DNA from: Sphingomonadaceae bacterium
GTDB taxonomy: Bacteria > Pseudomonadota > Alphaproteobacteria > Sphingomonadales > Sphingomonadaceae
DNA: 40,334 nucleotides
Direction: 5' to 3'
Assembly: GCA_025362895.1 (NCBI GenBank)
Contig: JANYFA010000030.1
Location: 1-40,334, forward strand
The translations under genes were made by a program, and so were the position numbers. A model generated the notes under the pieces. It had not been told where the DNA came from, did not search any database, and saw nothing but the letters and a program-made list of their open reading frames with translations. Of the stretch, positions 38,509 through 40,334 are shown piece by piece. Position 1 is the stretch's first letter; each line of letters opens with the position of its first letter.

Positions 38509-39306
38509 ATGATCATGGCCATGCTCCTCGGACTTGCCGCTGCCGCCGGAGGGGCCGATCTGCGCGATCCGTGCTTCGACCGTCCGGGGCGGCTGACGCC
38601 GGCGTGCATCGTCGACGCGGGGCACGTCGCGGTCGAGACGGCGGTGGTCGATTTCACGCATGCCACGACACTGACCGACGTTACCGACACGTTCGCACTG
38701 GCGAACACAACGGTTCGCCTCGGCGTCACCCAGCACCTCGAGCTGCTCGCGGGATGGACGCCGTACGTCCATGCGCGGACGCGGACGTTCGGTGTCCCCG
38801 CCGGCACGGCGGTCAGCCACACCGAGGGAATCGGTGACGTTACGTTGGCGGTCAAGCAATCGCTCCTCAACCCCGACGGCAAGAAACTGAGCGTCGGGGT
38901 CCAGCCGTTCGTGATCGTGCCGACGGCCAAGGCGGCGCTTGGCGTCGGCAGCGTCGTCGAAGGAGTGATCGCGCCGATCAGCCTCGCCCTGCCCGCTGAT
39001 TTCGCGCTCGGCCTGTCGCCCGAGGTTGACTATATCGCCAACAGCGGCGGGCGCGGCCACCATTTCAGCCATACGATGATCGGCGGGATCAGCCGTCAGT
39101 TCGGCAGCGTCAGCACCGGCGTCGAGCTGGCCGGGGTGCACAACGACGATCCGACCGGACGCTCGACCAAGGCAACCGCCGATCTGTTCGCCGCATATAT
39201 CTCAAAGGCTCATCCCAACATCCAGTTCGACGCCGCGACCTATGTCGGTCTCAACCACGACACGCCCGATATCGAATTCCTGATCGGGATATCGAAGCGT
39301 TTCTAG
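38509..39306 (+). CDS. Outer-membrane transporter-like protein (MetA-pathway of phenol degradation type)
   Basis: Leader MIMAMLLGLAAAAGGA; ETAVVDFTHATTLTDVTDTFALANTTVRLGVTQHLELLAGWTPY, EGIGDVTLAVKQSLLNPDGKKLSVGVQPFVIVPTA, beta-barrel-like to C-terminal F. Confidence 0.7.
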   Translation: MIMAMLLGLAAAAGGADLRDPCFDRPGRLTPACIVDAGHVAVETAVVDFTHATTLTDVTDTFALANTTVRLGVTQHLELLAGWTPYVHARTRTFGVPAGTAVSHTEGIGDVTLAVKQSLLNPDGKKLSVGVQPFVIVPTAKAALGVGSVVEGVIAPISLALPADFALGLSPEVDYIANSGGRGHHFSHTMIGGISRQFGSVSTGVELAGVHNDDPTGRSTKATADLFAAYISKAHPNIQFDAATYVGLNHDTPDIEFLIGISKRF

Positions 39307-39321
39307 TTGCCGCCGCAGGTA

Positions 39322-39340
39322 AGGTCAGTTATGTTGACCT
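39322..39340. promoter_or_regulatory. Operator-like palindrome upstream of the IOR-like gene
   Basis: AGGTCA-GTTATGT-TGACCT, perfect 6-bp arms, 24 bp before the ATG at 39364. Confidence 0.45.
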
Positions 39341-39363
39341 AAATTGTCCTTGGGAAGTCGATC

Positions 39364-40334
39364 ATGGTTGCCGGTCTGCCCGTATCGCTTGATGACAAGT
39401 ACCGCTTTACCGACGGGCGTGTGTTCCTTTCGGGGACACAGGCGCTCGTCCGCCTGCCGCTGGTTCAGCGCGCGCGTGACAAAGCGGCCGGGTTGAACAC
39501 TGGCGGATTCATCAGCGGCTACCGCGGTTCACCGCTCGGGGCGTATGATCAGGAGTTGTGGCGCGCAAAAAAACTGCTCGCTGCCGAGAACATCGTCTTT
39601 CAGCCGGGCGTCAATGAGGAGCTCGGCGCGACGGCGGTTTGGGGCAGCCAGCATGTCGGCCTGCGTCCCGGCGCGACCGTCGATGGCGTATTCGGGATCT
39701 GGTACGGCAAAGGCCCCGGCCTCGACCGCGCGATGGATGTCATCAAGCACGCCAACGCCGCCGGCACGACCCCGCACGGCGGCGTCCTCGCGATCGTCGG
39801 CGACGACCACGGCGCGAAGTCGAGCACCCTGCCTCACCAGAGCGACCATAATTTCCAGGCGGCGTTCGTTCCCTTCCTCAGCCCGTCAAGCGTCCACGAG
39901 TTCGTCGAATACGGCCTGCTCGGCATCGCGATGAGCCGCTTCGCCGGAACGTGGGTCGGCTTCAAGGCAACCGCCGACACCGTCGAGACGTCGGCTACGG
40001 TCGATCTCGCCGTCGAGCATCGGACGATCGTCCTGCCGCCGTTCGACTTCCCCGAAGGTGGCGTCGGCATTCGCGGCAACGATATCTGGCGTGAGGAGGA
40101 CACTCGCCTCCAACGCTACAAGGGGTTCGCCGCGATGGCCTTCGCCAAGGCCAACGGCATCGACTGCCGGGTATGGGATACGCCCACCCCGCGCTTCGGC
40201 ATCGTCACGACCGGCAAGGCGTTCGCCGATACGATGGAGGCGCTCACCGAGCTTGGCATCGACGAGCGCATCGCCTCGCAGATCGGCCTGCGCGTCTACA
40301 AGGTCGGCATGCCGTGGCCGCTCGAGCCCGACGG
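39364..40334 (+). CDS. Indolepyruvate ferredoxin oxidoreductase family protein (3'-truncated by window)
   Basis: MVAGLPVSLDDKYRFTDGRVFLSGTQALVRLPLVQRARDKAAGLNTGGFISGYRGSPLGAYDQELWRAKKLLAAENIVFQPGVNEELGATAVWGSQHVGL...GKGPGLDRAMDVIKHANAAGTTPHGGVLAIVGDDHGAKSSTLPHQSD...; no stop before the window end, so absent from the ORF track. Confidence 0.9.
   Translation, partial: MVAGLPVSLDDKYRFTDGRVFLSGTQALVRLPLVQRARDKAAGLNTGGFISGYRGSPLGAYDQELWRAKKLLAAENIVFQPGVNEELGATAVWGSQHVGLRPGATVDGVFGIWYGKGPGLDRAMDVIKHANAAGTTPHGGVLAIVGDDHGAKSSTLPHQSDHNFQAAFVPFLSPSSVHEFVEYGLLGIAMSRFAGTWVGFKATADTVETSATVDLAVEHRTIVLPPFDFPEGGVGIRGNDIWREEDTRLQRYKGFAAMAFAKANGIDCRVWDTPTPRFGIVTTGKAFADTMEALTELGIDERIASQIGLRVYKVGMPWPLEPD

Noticed and set aside
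36725-38512. 595-aa plus-strand ORF antisense to tig
   Set aside because: Fully antisense to a clear trigger factor gene; Arg/Asp/Gly-rich translation without family motifs; typical high-GC shadow ORF.

Overview
The window looks like a high-GC alphaproteobacterial chromosome segment, most likely Sphingomonadaceae-like judging by gene content and synteny (inference; no database search was run). It is mostly core metabolism: parC, cca, argC, hemB, murI, tig-clpP-clpX, a PrsK/PrsR two-component pair, fatty-acid/branched-chain catabolic enzymes, an exported MsrB/MsrA pair, tRNA-Pro(GGG), tRNA-Leu(UAG), and a 3'-truncated indolepyruvate ferredoxin oxidoreductase-like gene running off the right edge that the ORF track does not list. 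I see no CRISPR array, IS element, prophage block or classical defence island. The most interesting signals are: (1) a single 1119-aa polypeptide joining GH18-like, CE4 polysaccharide deacetylase and GT2 synthase modules; (2) murI (glutamate racemase) carrying an in-frame 24-bp tandem repeat plus a C8 tract and hairpin between its catalytic core and C-terminal helix; (3) a lower-GC divergent marR/SDR cassette with two near-identical operators, sitting inside an otherwise compact GNAT-DUF1285-NUDIX-cca gene string; (4) a LytTR regulator broken by a frameshift and overlapping a DUF2141 gene; (5) several candidate regulatory elements (EcfG-like promoter, operator-like palindromes, competing hairpins). 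All family assignments come from reading motifs in the translations.
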